This document shows, in pieces, positions 33,536 through 41,970 of a stretch of 64,000 nucleotides of DNA. A program made the translations under genes and the position numbers. How positions within the stretch are numbered: the first letter of the stretch is position 1; each line of letters opens with the position of its first letter. The stretch lies in the NCBI GenBank assembly GCA_036376915.1, contig DASUZK010000059.1, positions 1 to 64,000 of the forward strand, in the 5' to 3' direction. The stretch is from VRUE01 sp036376915 (lineage in GTDB: Bacteria; Actinomycetota; Thermoleophilia; Solirubrobacterales; 70-9). The notes under the pieces were generated by a model that had not been told where the DNA came from, made no database searches, and saw nothing but the letters and a program-made list of their open reading frames with translations.

Positions 33536-34787
33536 CGAGGGCCTCGGCGGCGGCTTCCAGCGTGCGGTCGATCGAGTCCTCGTCGTGGGCGAGCGAGACG
33601 AACCAAGCCTCGAACTGCGACGGCGGCGGGTAGACGCCGCGGTCGAGCATCGCGCGGCAGAAGCGGGCGTGGGCATCGAGGTCGCAAGCCGACGCCGACG
33701 CGAAGTCGGTGACGCGGTCGGCGCTGAAGAAGAGGGTGACCAGGCCCGGCGCGCTCGCGACCTGCAGGGGGCGATCCCGCGCGAGGGTCATGAATCCATC
33801 GGCGAGGCGCTCGGTCAGGTCATGGAGGCGCTCATAGGCGCGAGGGTCGAGGCGGCGCAGGGTGGTCAGGCCCGCGGCGACCGCGAGCGGGTTGCCCGAC
33901 AGCGTTCCCGCCTGGTAGACGTCGCCGGCGGGGGCGATCCGCTCCATCAGCTCGCGCGGGCCGGCGTAGGCCGCGGCGGGGAGGCCGCCGCCTAGCACCT
34001 TGCCGAGCACGGTCAGGTCGGGCTCGACCCCGTACAGCTCCTGGGCGCCGCCGCGGGCGACGCGGAAGCCGGTGATCACCTCGTCGAAGACGAGCAGGGC
34101 ACCTGCCTCCGCGGTGGCCGAGCGGAGGGCCTCGAGGAATCCCTCGGCGGGCGGCACGACGCCCATGTTGGCGGCGATCGGCTCGACCAGGACCGCGGCG
34201 GCCGCGTGGTCCGCCAGCGCCCGCTCGACCGCCTCGGGGTCGTTCCAGGGCACGACGACGGTGCCGGCGGCCTGCGCCGCGGTGACCCCCGGCGTCGCCG
34301 GGATCGCCAGCGTCGCCACCCCCGAGCCGGCGTCGACGAGCAGGCCGTCGGAGTGCCCGTGGTAGGCGCCGGCGAACTTGACGACCAGCTCGCGGCCGGT
34401 CGCGGCGCGGGCCAGCCGCACGGCGCTCATCGCCGCCTCGGTGCCGGAGCTGGTCATGCGCACCATCTCGGCCGAGGGCACGCGGGCGACGACCTCCTCG
34501 CCGAGCTCGACCTCGGCGGCGGTCGCGGCGCCGAAGCTGGTGCCGCCCTCGGCGGCTTCGCTCACAGCGGCGACCACTTCGGGGTCGGCGTGGCCGAGGA
34601 TCAGCGGTCCCCAGGAGCCGACCCAGTCGAGGTAGCGGTTGCCGTCGACGTCGATCAGCTCGCAGCCCTCGCCACGCGCGACGAAGACCGGCTCGCGACC
34701 GATCTGCCGCATCGCCCGCACGGGCGAGTTGACGCCACCGGGCATTACACGGAGAGCGCGTTCGTAGAGATCGGCAGAGCGACTCAT
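33528..34787 (-). CDS. hemL: Glutamate-1-semialdehyde 2,1-aminomutase
   Basis: This 419-residue PLP enzyme makes 5-aminolevulinate for tetrapyrroles by the C5 pathway. Signatures are PGGVNSPVRA near the N-terminus, SSGTEAAMSAVRLAR, AYHGHSDGLLV, the FDEVITGFR aspartate and the PLP lysine in LTVLGKVLGGGLP. It is downstream of the AhbA/B fusion, separated by a 47-base inverted repeat. GAAGAG precedes the ATG. Confidence 0.95.
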   Translation of the reverse strand: MSRSADLYERALRVMPGGVNSPVRAMRQIGREPVFVARGEGCELIDVDGNRYLDWVGSWGPLILGHADPEVVAAVSEAAEGGTSFGAATAAEVELGEEVVARVPSAEMVRMTSSGTEAAMSAVRLARAATGRELVVKFAGAYHGHSDGLLVDAGSGVATLAIPATPGVTAAQAAGTVVVPWNDPEAVERALADHAAAAVLVEPIAANMGVVPPAEGFLEALRSATAEAGALLVFDEVITGFRVARGGAQELYGVEPDLTVLGKVLGGGLPAAAYAGPRELMERIAPAGDVYQAGTLSGNPLAVAAGLTTLRRLDPRAYERLHDLTERLADGFMTLARDRPLQVASAPGLVTLFFSADRVTDFASASACDLDAHARFCRAMLDRGVYPPPSQFEAWFVSLAHDEDSIDRTLEAAAEALDA

Positions 34788-34796
34788 AACTCTTCG

Positions 34797-34843
34797 TTCC
34801 GGTGCGCTTTATCCCCCTATAACGGGGGAAAGGCGCACCGGAA
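34797..34843. repeat. Inverted repeat between ahbA/B and hemL
   Basis: 11-bp outer stem TTCCGGTGCGC / GCGCACCGGAA, a small internal mismatch, then inner stem TCCCCC / GGGGGA with loop TATAAC. It starts 3 bases after the upstream stop and ends 9 bases before the hemL start, so in the message it abuts the hemL ribosome binding site. A regulatory hairpin or partial terminator are both possible. Confidence 0.7.
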
Positions 34844-34845
34844 GG

Positions 34846-35931
34846 TTAGGTGTGCTCTTCCTCCCAGCGCCGGTAGTCGTCCGTGAAGTAGTGCAGGCGA
34901 ATCTTCTTGTACTCGGTCGAGGAGTAGAGGGTGGCGCGGTCGTCGGGGCCCATCCCGCACTCCTCGGCGATCGAGTCGAGGATCGCGTCGCACTCCTCCT
35001 TCGAGCGGCCGTGGGCCATGGTGAAGACGCTGTAGGGCCAGTCCTCATAGGTCGGCCGCTGGTAGCAGTGGGAGATGCCGCGGAAGGAGGCCATTCTCCC
35101 CCCCGTCTCCATGATCTCGGCCTCGGGCACCTTCCAGACGCCCATGCCGTTCGCCGAGAAGCCCGCCCGGCGGTGGAAGAGGATCGCGGCGACGCGGCGC
35201 AGCAGCTTGCGGTCGACCATGCCCCGCAGGTGGCCGAGCAGCTGCTCGGTCGTCATCCCGACCTCCGCCGCGGCCTCGTCGTAAGGACGCTCGACCGGCT
35301 CCATCGGTCCCTGCAGGGCGCGGATCACCGCGATGTCCAGCTCATCGTAGGGCTGCGCCTCCAGCTCGCGGGGCGGGGCCGCCTCGACCGCCGCGGCGAG
35401 GGCGTCGGTGCCCTTCTCCATCTCCAGGTTCATGTTGATCTTGAACAGGGTCAGGGTCGGCAGCTGGCGCATCGACTCGGCGCCGGTCTCGCGCATCAGC
35501 ACGTCGAGCGTGCCGGCGAGGCCGAGATCGGAGTCGGGTGGGGTGGCGATCGTGAACCAGAGGTTGAAGTCGTGGGTGCGCAGGTAGTTGTGCGAGACGC
35601 CGGGGTGCGCGTTGACCGCCTGGGCGGCACGCTGGGGGTGCTCGGAGTCGACTTTGGCCGCGACCAGCATCGACTCGTAGCCGAGCGCGCGGGTGTCGAA
35701 GATCGGCGTGATCTCGCGGATGATCCGCTCGGCGAGGAGGCGGCGGGTGCGGGCGAGCACGTCGTCGAGGTCGAGCTCCGCCTCGGAGGCAACGAGGGCG
35801 AACGGCTCGGGGTCGAGCGGGAAGCTCGACTGCAGCAGGTTCATCAGCCGCTTGTCGGTCTCGTCCAGCGGGATCGCGGCGCCGTCCTTGCGGGAGCGGG
35901 CCTTGGACTGCGGCACCTTCACCGAATCCAT
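34846..35931 (-). CDS. AhbA-AhbB-like fused siroheme decarboxylase (Lrp/AsnC fold)
   Basis: This 361-residue protein consists of two Lrp/AsnC-like halves. The N-terminal half (about 24-170) has DKRLMNLLQSSFPLDPEPFA and VSHNYLRTHDFNLWFTIA. The C-terminal half (about 190-355) has LLRRVAAILFHRRAGFSANG, HCYQRPTYEDWPYSVFTMAHG and YSSTEYKKIRLHYF. These match AhbA and AhbB of siroheme-dependent haem synthesis (also NirDL types), in which two subunits decarboxylate siroheme. The conserved histidines are present. It lies between hemB (13-base overlap) and hemL. Annotation as a plain AsnC regulator would be the main alternative. Confidence 0.82.
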   Translation of the reverse strand: MDSVKVPQSKARSRKDGAAIPLDETDKRLMNLLQSSFPLDPEPFALVASEAELDLDDVLARTRRLLAERIIREITPIFDTRALGYESMLVAAKVDSEHPQRAAQAVNAHPGVSHNYLRTHDFNLWFTIATPPDSDLGLAGTLDVLMRETGAESMRQLPTLTLFKINMNLEMEKGTDALAAAVEAAPPRELEAQPYDELDIAVIRALQGPMEPVERPYDEAAAEVGMTTEQLLGHLRGMVDRKLLRRVAAILFHRRAGFSANGMGVWKVPEAEIMETGGRMASFRGISHCYQRPTYEDWPYSVFTMAHGRSKEECDAILDSIAEECGMGPDDRATLYSSTEYKKIRLHYFTDDYRRWEEEHT

Positions 35932-36890
35932 TCGGCCGCCTCCTTCGCGTAGTAGGTGACGATCGCGTCGGCGCCGGCGCGGCGGATCGAGGTCAGCGTC
36001 TCGAGCACGGCGCCGCGCTCGTCGATCCAGCCCTGCGCGGCGGCGGCCTTCAGCATCGAGTACTCGCCGGAGACGTGGTAGGCGACAACCGGGGCGCCCG
36101 TTGCGTCCTTGACCCGGCGGATCACGTCGAGGTAAGCGGTGGCCGGCTTGACCATCAGCATGTCGGCGCCCTCTTCCAGGTCGAGCTCGGCCTCGCGCAC
36201 GGCCTCGGCGGCGTTGGCGGGGTCCATCTGGTAGCCGCGTCGGTCGCCGAACTCCGGCGTCGACTCGGCGGCGTCGCGGAAGGGGCCGTAGAAGGCGGAG
36301 GCGTACTTGGCGCTGTAGGCGACGATCGGGACGCCGGAGTGGCCCTCTTCGTCGAGCTGGTGGCGGATCGTGCCGATGCGCCCGTCCATCATGTCGCTGG
36401 GAGCGACCGCGTCGGCGCCGGACTCGGCGTGGGAGATGGCGATTTTGGCCAGCAGCTCGACCGTGATGTCGTTGTCGACCTCGCCCTCGCGGACGAAGCC
36501 GCAGTGGCCGTGCGAGGTGTACTCGCAGAGGCAGACGTCGGTGATCACCGTCAGGTCCGGGTGCGCCTCCTTCAGCGCCCGCACCGCCATCTGCACCACG
36601 CCCTCGTCGTCGTAGGCACCGGAGCCGGACTCGTCCTTCGCGGCTGGGATCCCAAAGAGCAGAACCGCGCCGATCCCCGCGCTCGCGATCTCAGTCCCCT
36701 CGGCGATCAGCTCTGAGATCGAGAAGCGCTCGATTCCCGGCATCGAAGGGACCTCCTCGCGGACGCCCTCCCCGGCGACGACGAAGAGGGGCTGGATCAG
36801 ATGGCCGGGTGACAGCTCGGTCTCGCGCACCAAGCCGCGCAGCGCCTCGGTTCGCCGAAGGCGGCGCATGCGAGTGGCAGGAAAAGGCAT
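35919..36890 (-). CDS. hemB: Porphobilinogen synthase (5-aminolevulinate dehydratase)
   Basis: This 323-residue HemB condenses two 5-aminolevulinate molecules to porphobilinogen. DVCLCEYTSHGHCG carries the metal-binding cysteines of the zinc-type enzyme. The first Schiff-base lysine is in PIVAYSAKYASAFYGPFRDA and the second in DMLMVKPATAYLD. It is the first gene of the hem-qcr-men block on the minus strand. Its upstream region holds palindrome A1. Confidence 0.96.
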   Translation of the reverse strand: MPFPATRMRRLRRTEALRGLVRETELSPGHLIQPLFVVAGEGVREEVPSMPGIERFSISELIAEGTEIASAGIGAVLLFGIPAAKDESGSGAYDDEGVVQMAVRALKEAHPDLTVITDVCLCEYTSHGHCGFVREGEVDNDITVELLAKIAISHAESGADAVAPSDMMDGRIGTIRHQLDEEGHSGVPIVAYSAKYASAFYGPFRDAAESTPEFGDRRGYQMDPANAAEAVREAELDLEEGADMLMVKPATAYLDVIRRVKDATGAPVVAYHVSGEYSMLKAAAAQGWIDERGAVLETLTSIRRAGADAIVTYYAKEAAEWIR

Positions 36891-36921
36891 CGGGAGTCGA
36901 GTTTAGGGGAGGGGTTTGGGA

Positions 36922-37000
36922 AGGGGACGGGGAGGGCCTACCCCAGACGCGCGGCGGGAGCCGCGCTTGAGTGTCTGGGGGTAGGCCCTCCCCGTCCCCT
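36922..37000. repeat. Palindrome A1 (conserved core, variable arms)
   Basis: Arms at 36922-36948 and 36973-37000 (starting AGGGGACGGGGAGGGCCTAC) are complementary over 27 of 28 positions. The 24-base core at 36949-36972 consists of GCGCGGC, loop GGGA, GCCGCGC, then an unpaired TTGAGT. The core is identical at 63770-63793 and has one change at 42015-42038. It lies in the divergent gap between hemB and the ABC transporter. Confidence 0.88.
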
Positions 37001-37094
37001 GTCACAGCTCTCCTGAAATGCTCAAGCTCAAGCGGTGCATAACACCTGAAGCCGTTTGAGCCGGATAGCGTTTGCCTCCGTGGAGGCAGGAGCT

Positions 37095-37820
37095 TTGACA
37101 GACAGGGCGGTGATCGAGGCGCGGAAGCTCGTCAAACGCTTCGGCGAGCGGGAAGCCCTCAAGGGCGTCGACTTCGAGGCCGCTGCTGGGGAGCTTGTGG
37201 CTGTTATCGGCCCCAACGGAGCTGGGAAGACCACGTTGCTTTCGATCCTTGCGGGGATTTCGAGGGCCGATGGTGGTGAGGTTCATGTGCCCGAGGGGGA
37301 GGTCGGGTGGGTGCCGCAGCAGGCGGCTCTGTACCGGCGGCTGACGGTGGAGGAGAACCTTTTGCTGTTCGCGCGGCTGGAGGGGCATGCGGATCCAGTC
37401 GCATCGACTGAGGAGATGCTGGAGCTGACGGGGTTGGCGGATCGGCGGGGTGAGGCGGTCGCGCGGCTGTCGGGGGGCAACCAGCAGCGGATCAACATCG
37501 CGATCGGGCTGCTGGCGCGGCCCTCGGTGCTGCTCCTCGACGAGCCCAGCGTCGGGCTCGACCCGCGCCAGCGGGCGCGTCTGTGGGAGTTCGTCTCGGC
37601 ACTGGCCGAGACGAACGGCACGACGGTGATCTTCTCCACTCACGACATCCAGGAGGCCGAGCGCTACGGGCGGCGGCTGCTCGTCCTCGCCGACGGGGAG
37701 GCTCTCTTCGACGGATCGCCCGACGGCCTGCTCGAGGCGGTGCGGCGCGAGGCGCCCGAGGCCGCCGACCGCGACTTCGAGACCGCCTTCGTCGCCTTCC
37801 TCCACCACCGGGGGCACTGA
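37095..37820 (+). CDS. ABC transporter ATP-binding protein
   Basis: This 241-residue ATPase has Walker A GPNGAGKTT (about 38-46), a Q-loop at VPQQAAL, signature LSGGNQQR, Walker B VLLLDEPSVGLDP and the switch histidine in FSTHD. The TTG at 37095 is preferred, with GGAGG 8 bases upstream; GTG codons at 37080 and 37110 are alternatives. It overlaps the permease gene by one base. Together they form an export-type ABC-2 system of unknown substrate. Confidence 0.92.
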   Translation: MTDRAVIEARKLVKRFGEREALKGVDFEAAAGELVAVIGPNGAGKTTLLSILAGISRADGGEVHVPEGEVGWVPQQAALYRRLTVEENLLLFARLEGHADPVASTEEMLELTGLADRRGEAVARLSGGNQQRINIAIGLLARPSVLLLDEPSVGLDPRQRARLWEFVSALAETNGTTVIFSTHDIQEAERYGRRLLVLADGEALFDGSPDGLLEAVRREAPEAADRDFETAFVAFLHHRGH

Positions 37821-39172
37821 TGCGCTGGCTGCTGCTGAAGGACCTCCAGATCCTGCGGCGATCGCCGCTGCAGGCGGTCGTGCTCGTCGCCTACCCGGTG
37901 CTGATCGCCGTCCTGGTCGGCTTCGCGATCTCGCGCTCGCCGGAGAAGCCCAGGGTCGCCTTCCTCAACGACGTCCCGGCCGACGCGCGGGTCAGCGTCG
38001 GCACCAGGGATCTGCCGAATATCGGCGTCAACGACCGCATCTGCGCGCGGGTCGAGTGCGTCCACGTCAAGAGCCGCGCCGAAGCGGTCGAGAAGGTCCG
38101 ATCGGGCGACGTCCTCGCGGCTCTGATCCTCCCCGCCAACCTGGTGAACCGGATCAACTCCCTCTCGACGCCATTTCCCAACACACCCGAGATAGAGGTG
38201 GTCGTCAGCGAGGAGGACCCGGTGAAGGCGCGCCTGGTGAACGACCGGATCGACGCGCTGATCGCGCAGGCGAATCTCGTCATCGCACGGCGCATCGCGG
38301 CCGAAGGCGGCAAATTCCTCGGGCTCGTCCTCGACGGTGGCGACCTCAGGGTGCTGGGCCAGACGATCGAGATCCTCGGCCTGCGCAACAGCGCCCGGAT
38401 CGTCGAGTCCCTGCGGCCGTCGCTGCCTCCGGGCGATCTCCGCGACTCGGTCGACCGGGTGATCCGGTTCACCAAGTTGGCCCGCAACAACCTCGCCACG
38501 GGTGAGCCGCTGCTGACCCGCCTCGCGCAGCCGATCGCGGTCGACAAGGAAGTCGTCGACGGCTCCTCCCCCCCGCTCGAATCCTTCGCTATCGCGGTCG
38601 CCGCGACGTTCACGCTCGCCTTCGTCGTCGTCCTCCTCGTCGCCGGCTCGCTGGCGTTGGAGCGGGAGGAGAACGCTTTTCCCCGCCTCACCCGGGGGCT
38701 GGTCTCGCACTCGGGCCTGCTGGCCGAGAAGGTGGTGCTGGGCGTCGTGGTCGGGCTGGCGGTGACGCTGCTGATGCTGGCCGGCCTGGCCCTCTTCGTA
38801 CCCCTGCACTGGAGCCGCTTCGGCCTCTGGCTGGCCGCGATCCTCGCGGGCGGGGCTGCTCTCGGCGCGGCCGGGGCTGCTCTCGGCGCCGCGGCTCGGG
38901 AGGTTCGCGCGGTCTCCCTGCTCGCCTTCATGGTCACCCTGCCGGTTGCCTTCCTCTCCCTGATCCCCTCCGGCGCCGTCGGCCCTGCGCTCTCCGACGC
39001 GATCGAGGTCGTCACCGCCCTCTTTCCCTTCAAGCCGGCGCTTGACGCGATGACCGCCGCCCTCGACCCCGCCGGGCCCGACCTCGGCGTCGCCCTCCTG
39101 CACCTGGCGGCCCTGATCGCCGCCTACGGCCTCCTCGCCCGCTTCGCGCTACGCCGGTTCGCGGCGGTCTAG
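37820..39172 (+). CDS. ABC-2-type permease
   Basis: This 450-residue protein has one N-terminal membrane helix (about 17-37), a large extracytoplasmic region (about 40-265) and five to six helices in the C-terminal half. This is the layout of ABC-2 exporters of the NatB/LinearGramicidin kind. An Ala/Gly tandem repeat (GGAALGAAGAALGAA) in a membrane segment comes from a near-exact duplication of about 21 bases around 38855-38890. The ATG overlaps the ATPase stop. The end overlaps a convergent gene by 24 bases. Substrate unknown. Confidence 0.88.
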   Translation: MRWLLLKDLQILRRSPLQAVVLVAYPVLIAVLVGFAISRSPEKPRVAFLNDVPADARVSVGTRDLPNIGVNDRICARVECVHVKSRAEAVEKVRSGDVLAALILPANLVNRINSLSTPFPNTPEIEVVVSEEDPVKARLVNDRIDALIAQANLVIARRIAAEGGKFLGLVLDGGDLRVLGQTIEILGLRNSARIVESLRPSLPPGDLRDSVDRVIRFTKLARNNLATGEPLLTRLAQPIAVDKEVVDGSSPPLESFAIAVAATFTLAFVVVLLVAGSLALEREENAFPRLTRGLVSHSGLLAEKVVLGVVVGLAVTLLMLAGLALFVPLHWSRFGLWLAAILAGGAALGAAGAALGAAAREVRAVSLLAFMVTLPVAFLSLIPSGAVGPALSDAIEVVTALFPFKPALDAMTAALDPAGPDLGVALLHLAALIAAYGLLARFALRRFAAV

Positions 39173-39844
39173 CGCTCGCCGGGGAAGTTGAGCCGAGCGG
39201 GCCTGCGCGAGGTCCGGGTCGGTGACGCCGCCGAGGACGAAGGCGTCGATGCTCTCCTCCGGGCAGAGCTGCAGGCGCAGGCGCTCGAGCACCTGTGGCT
39301 CGCTCAGCTCGGCGAAGCGGCGGCCGCGGGCGGGCACGGCCACGAGGGCAACCTCCTCACCATCGGCCAGCAGGCAGCCGTGGTGGCTGATGTAAGCGGA
39401 GAGCCGCGTGACCGGCTCGCCGTCCCGCAGCTCGCAGGCCGCCGTGGCGAAGGACATGAGCTCGTAGTTTGGCTCGGTTGCCGTGACCAGTCGTAACTGC
39501 TCGGCGGTCAGGTGGATGACCGCCACCCTCACCGTGGTCCCGGGGCTGCGCTGGAGCGTCGCCGGCACCGCGCCGTAGGGCGAGAAGTGCGCCGAGTAGA
39601 CCACGTCGAAATCGTGCAGCCAGGCCGGCTCGACCAGCACCGGGTCAGAGCTGAGGGCCAACTTCCGGGCCAGCGATTCGGGCGAGGCGTTCGACCCGTA
39701 GACGAGCAGCCGCGAACGCTGCCCCCGGTCGATCTCGACCTCCGCCGGGTCGAGAGTGCGATGCCCCTGCTGCACGAACGAGCGCGCCGGCACCGCGTAC
39801 GGGTAGCGCATCGCGCGCTCCAGGATCTCGCTGTCCTCGCTCAC
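39149..39844 (-). CDS. Gamma-glutamylcyclotransferase-fold-like protein
   Basis: This 231-residue protein has RLLVYGSNASPESLARKL at about 48-65, close to the YGSN substrate loop of the gamma-glutamylcyclotransferase (GGCT/AIG2) fold. DVVYSAHFSPYGAVPATL and VHLTAEQL-type strands follow. The catalytic glutamate cannot be assigned with certainty. GTG at 39844 has AAGGG upstream and is preferred to an ATG at 39862 without one. It diverges from ymdB by 38 bases. Confidence 0.65.
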   Translation of the reverse strand: MSEDSEILERAMRYPYAVPARSFVQQGHRTLDPAEVEIDRGQRSRLLVYGSNASPESLARKLALSSDPVLVEPAWLHDFDVVYSAHFSPYGAVPATLQRSPGTTVRVAVIHLTAEQLRLVTATEPNYELMSFATAACELRDGEPVTRLSAYISHHGCLLADGEEVALVAVPARGRRFAELSEPQVLERLRLQLCPEESIDAFVLGGVTDPDLAQARSAQLPRRALDRREPA

Positions 39845-39882
39845 GCCTACACCCTTGCGCATTTCGCGGTTAGGGTCCGGTC

Positions 39883-40656
39883 ATGAGGGTGCTCTTCATC
39901 GGCGACGTGGTCGGCGGGCCGGGACGACGCGGTCTGCATGCCGCGATGCCGGGCCTGCGCGAGCGCTACGCCCCGGACATGACGATCGTCAACGGCGAGA
40001 ACTCGGCCGGTGGGATGGGGGTCACCGAGAAGACGGCCAAGGCGCTCTTCGATGCCGGCGCCGACGCGATCACGACGGGCAACCACGTCTACCGCCATCG
40101 CGAGGCTTACGACTTCCTCAACCGCAGCGACCGCGTCGTGCGTCCCGCCAACTACCCCTACGCAAATCCCGGTCGCGGCTACACCGTCCTCGAGGTCGCC
40201 GGGGAACGGGTCGGCGTGATCAACCTCAGCGGGGCGATCAGCCTCACCGTCGCCCGCTCTCCGTTCCACGAGGCCGACAGCATCCTCGAGAAGATCGAGT
40301 GCGACTTCGCGATCGTCGACTTCCACGCCGAGGTGACCAGCGAGAAGGTGGCGATGGGCTGGCACCTCGACGGTCGCGTCGCCGCCGTGCTCGGCACCCA
40401 CACCCATGTGCCGACGGCCGACGCGAGGGTGCTGCCACAGGGAACCGCGTTCATCTCCGACGTCGGGATGACCGGGTCGCGGACCAGCGTGCTCGGCGTC
40501 AAGCCGGAGCTGATCCTGGAGCAGATGATCACCCAGATGCCGGTCAAGTTCGAGACCGCCGAGGAGGACGTCTGGGTGATGGGCGCGGTGGTCGACGTCA
40601 ACGAGCGGGGGCTGGCCGACTCGATCGACCAGGTGATGGTGCCGGCACCCGACTGA
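39883..40656 (+). CDS. ymdB: YmdB-family metallophosphodiesterase
   Basis: This 257-residue protein of the TIGR00282/YmdB family has metal-binding motifs MRVLFIGDVVG (residues 1-11), VNGENSAGG, TTGNHVYRH, VDFHAEVTSEK and LGTHTHVPTAD, all expected for the binuclear metal site. YmdB hydrolyses cyclic nucleotides in vitro and affects biofilm formation in Bacillus. It is of normal length. Convergent with the NHL gene with a 6-base gap. Confidence 0.93.
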   Translation: MRVLFIGDVVGGPGRRGLHAAMPGLRERYAPDMTIVNGENSAGGMGVTEKTAKALFDAGADAITTGNHVYRHREAYDFLNRSDRVVRPANYPYANPGRGYTVLEVAGERVGVINLSGAISLTVARSPFHEADSILEKIECDFAIVDFHAEVTSEKVAMGWHLDGRVAAVLGTHTHVPTADARVLPQGTAFISDVGMTGSRTSVLGVKPELILEQMITQMPVKFETAEEDVWVMGAVVDVNERGLADSIDQVMVPAPD

Positions 40657-40662
40657 GCGGCG

Positions 40663-41889
40663 TCAGCCCAGGCAGCTCAGCGCTCGGAGGGTCGCCTGGA
40701 CTTCCGCGGTGAGGACGGCAGCCTCGGCTGGGCTGACTTTCTTGCCGCTCAAGGCCTCGAGCTCGGAGAGGAGGGCGCCGAGCTTGTTGGCGGCGGTTCG
40801 GGGCTTGCCGCGCTCGAGACTGGCCTGGGCGCCGCGCAGCTTCGCCTCCAGGCTGTTCTCGATGCCGTGTGGAAGCCCCAGGCCGACCACGGATTCGAGC
40901 AGGGCCGGGATCGTTGCCGGAGGGTCGCCGAAGACCTGTATCCGATGGTTGGGACTGCCCTCGGTGACGTAGACCTCTCGGAGCGGGCCGGCGGCCAGCC
41001 CGGCCGGAAAGCGGAACTGACCGGTCGACGACCCCAGGCTGCCCCATTTCGTGACGAAGGCGCCCGCCGTGTCGAAGACCTGTATGCGGTTGTTGCCGGT
41101 GTCGGCCACATAGACCTCTCCGAGCGGGCCGGCGGCGACGCCGCGGGGGGATTTGAACTGGCCGTTGCCGGTGCCGAAGGCGCCCCATTTGCGGATGAAT
41201 TTGCCGGCCGTGTCGAAGACCTGTATGCGGTTGTTGCCGGTGTCGGCTACGTACACGCGCCCCTGCGGGTCGATCGCGATGCCGAAGGGGGAGCTGAGCT
41301 GACCGTTGCCGGAGCCGAATTTCCCCCAGGCGCGGAGAAAGGTCCCGGTCGCGTCGAAGACTTGGACGCGGTTGTTGTCCAGGTCGAGGACGTAGACGTC
41401 GTCGTTCGAGTCGATCGCGATGGCGACGGGCAGCTTGAACTGGCCGTTGCCGGTGCCGAGGATGCCCCAAGCGCGGAGGAAGGCGCCCGAAGGGTCGAAG
41501 ACCTCGATCCTGTTGTTGTTGGCGTCGGCGACGTAGAGGTTCCCGTGCGAGTCGAGCGCGGCTCCCATCGGCGCGTTGAACTGGCCCGGCAACGCGCCCG
41601 AGCCGCCGAGCGTTCCCGTCCACCGGTGGCAGCTGTCGAAGGTCTGGACGCGATGGTTGAAGGTGTCGGCTACGTATGCGTCGCCCGCCGCGTCGACGGC
41701 GATGGCGGAAGGGGAGTTGAACTGGCCGGGACCGGTTCCGAGACCGCCCCAGGCGGCGAGGAGCTCGAGCGAGGACGCCTTGGTGCCGCTGGGGAACAGA
41801 AGCCCGGCGAGGACGAGGAGCCCGACCAGGACGGACAGCCGGGGAGACCGCCTTGGCTGCCACCGAAGATTTGGATTGGAAACCTGCAC
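40663..41889 (-). CDS. Secreted or anchored NHL-repeat beta-propeller protein
   Basis: This 408-residue protein has a hydrophobic signal segment at about 17-38. Six NHL repeats follow (about 45-325), each with a GQF..P or GQL..P turn, an A-x-D-x-x-(G)-x-V-Y-V-A-D strand and NRIQVFD or similar. They fit one six-bladed propeller. A helical C-terminal domain (about 330-408) ends in a cysteine. Two neighbouring blades share near-identical DNA (around 41071-41105 and 41213-41247), indicating recent duplication. Probably an extracellular binding protein. GTG start. Confidence 0.85.
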   Translation of the reverse strand: MQVSNPNLRWQPRRSPRLSVLVGLLVLAGLLFPSGTKASSLELLAAWGGLGTGPGQFNSPSAIAVDAAGDAYVADTFNHRVQTFDSCHRWTGTLGGSGALPGQFNAPMGAALDSHGNLYVADANNNRIEVFDPSGAFLRAWGILGTGNGQFKLPVAIAIDSNDDVYVLDLDNNRVQVFDATGTFLRAWGKFGSGNGQLSSPFGIAIDPQGRVYVADTGNNRIQVFDTAGKFIRKWGAFGTGNGQFKSPRGVAAGPLGEVYVADTGNNRIQVFDTAGAFVTKWGSLGSSTGQFRFPAGLAAGPLREVYVTEGSPNHRIQVFGDPPATIPALLESVVGLGLPHGIENSLEAKLRGAQASLERGKPRTAANKLGALLSELEALSGKKVSPAEAAVLTAEVQATLRALSCLG

Positions 41890-41908
41890 CGGTCATACCG
41901 GGATCGGC

Positions 41909-41929
41909 GCTGCACCGAGCCGGTGCAGC
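41909..41929. terminator. Hairpin after the GT87-like gene
   Basis: GCTGCACCG, loop AGC, CGGTGCAGC is a perfect 9-bp stem in the gap between the GT87-like gene (ends 41971) and the NHL gene (starts 41889). No T-tract; it may be a terminator or a leader hairpin. Confidence 0.45.
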
Positions 41930-41970
41930 CGGCGGGCGTCCGGCTTAGCCGAATGTCTTATGAGCTGCGC

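Noticed and set aside
41071..41247. CRISPR-like or tandem DNA repeats
   Set aside because: The repeats are in frame, irregularly spaced and code for NHL blades. No CRISPR array was seen in the window.
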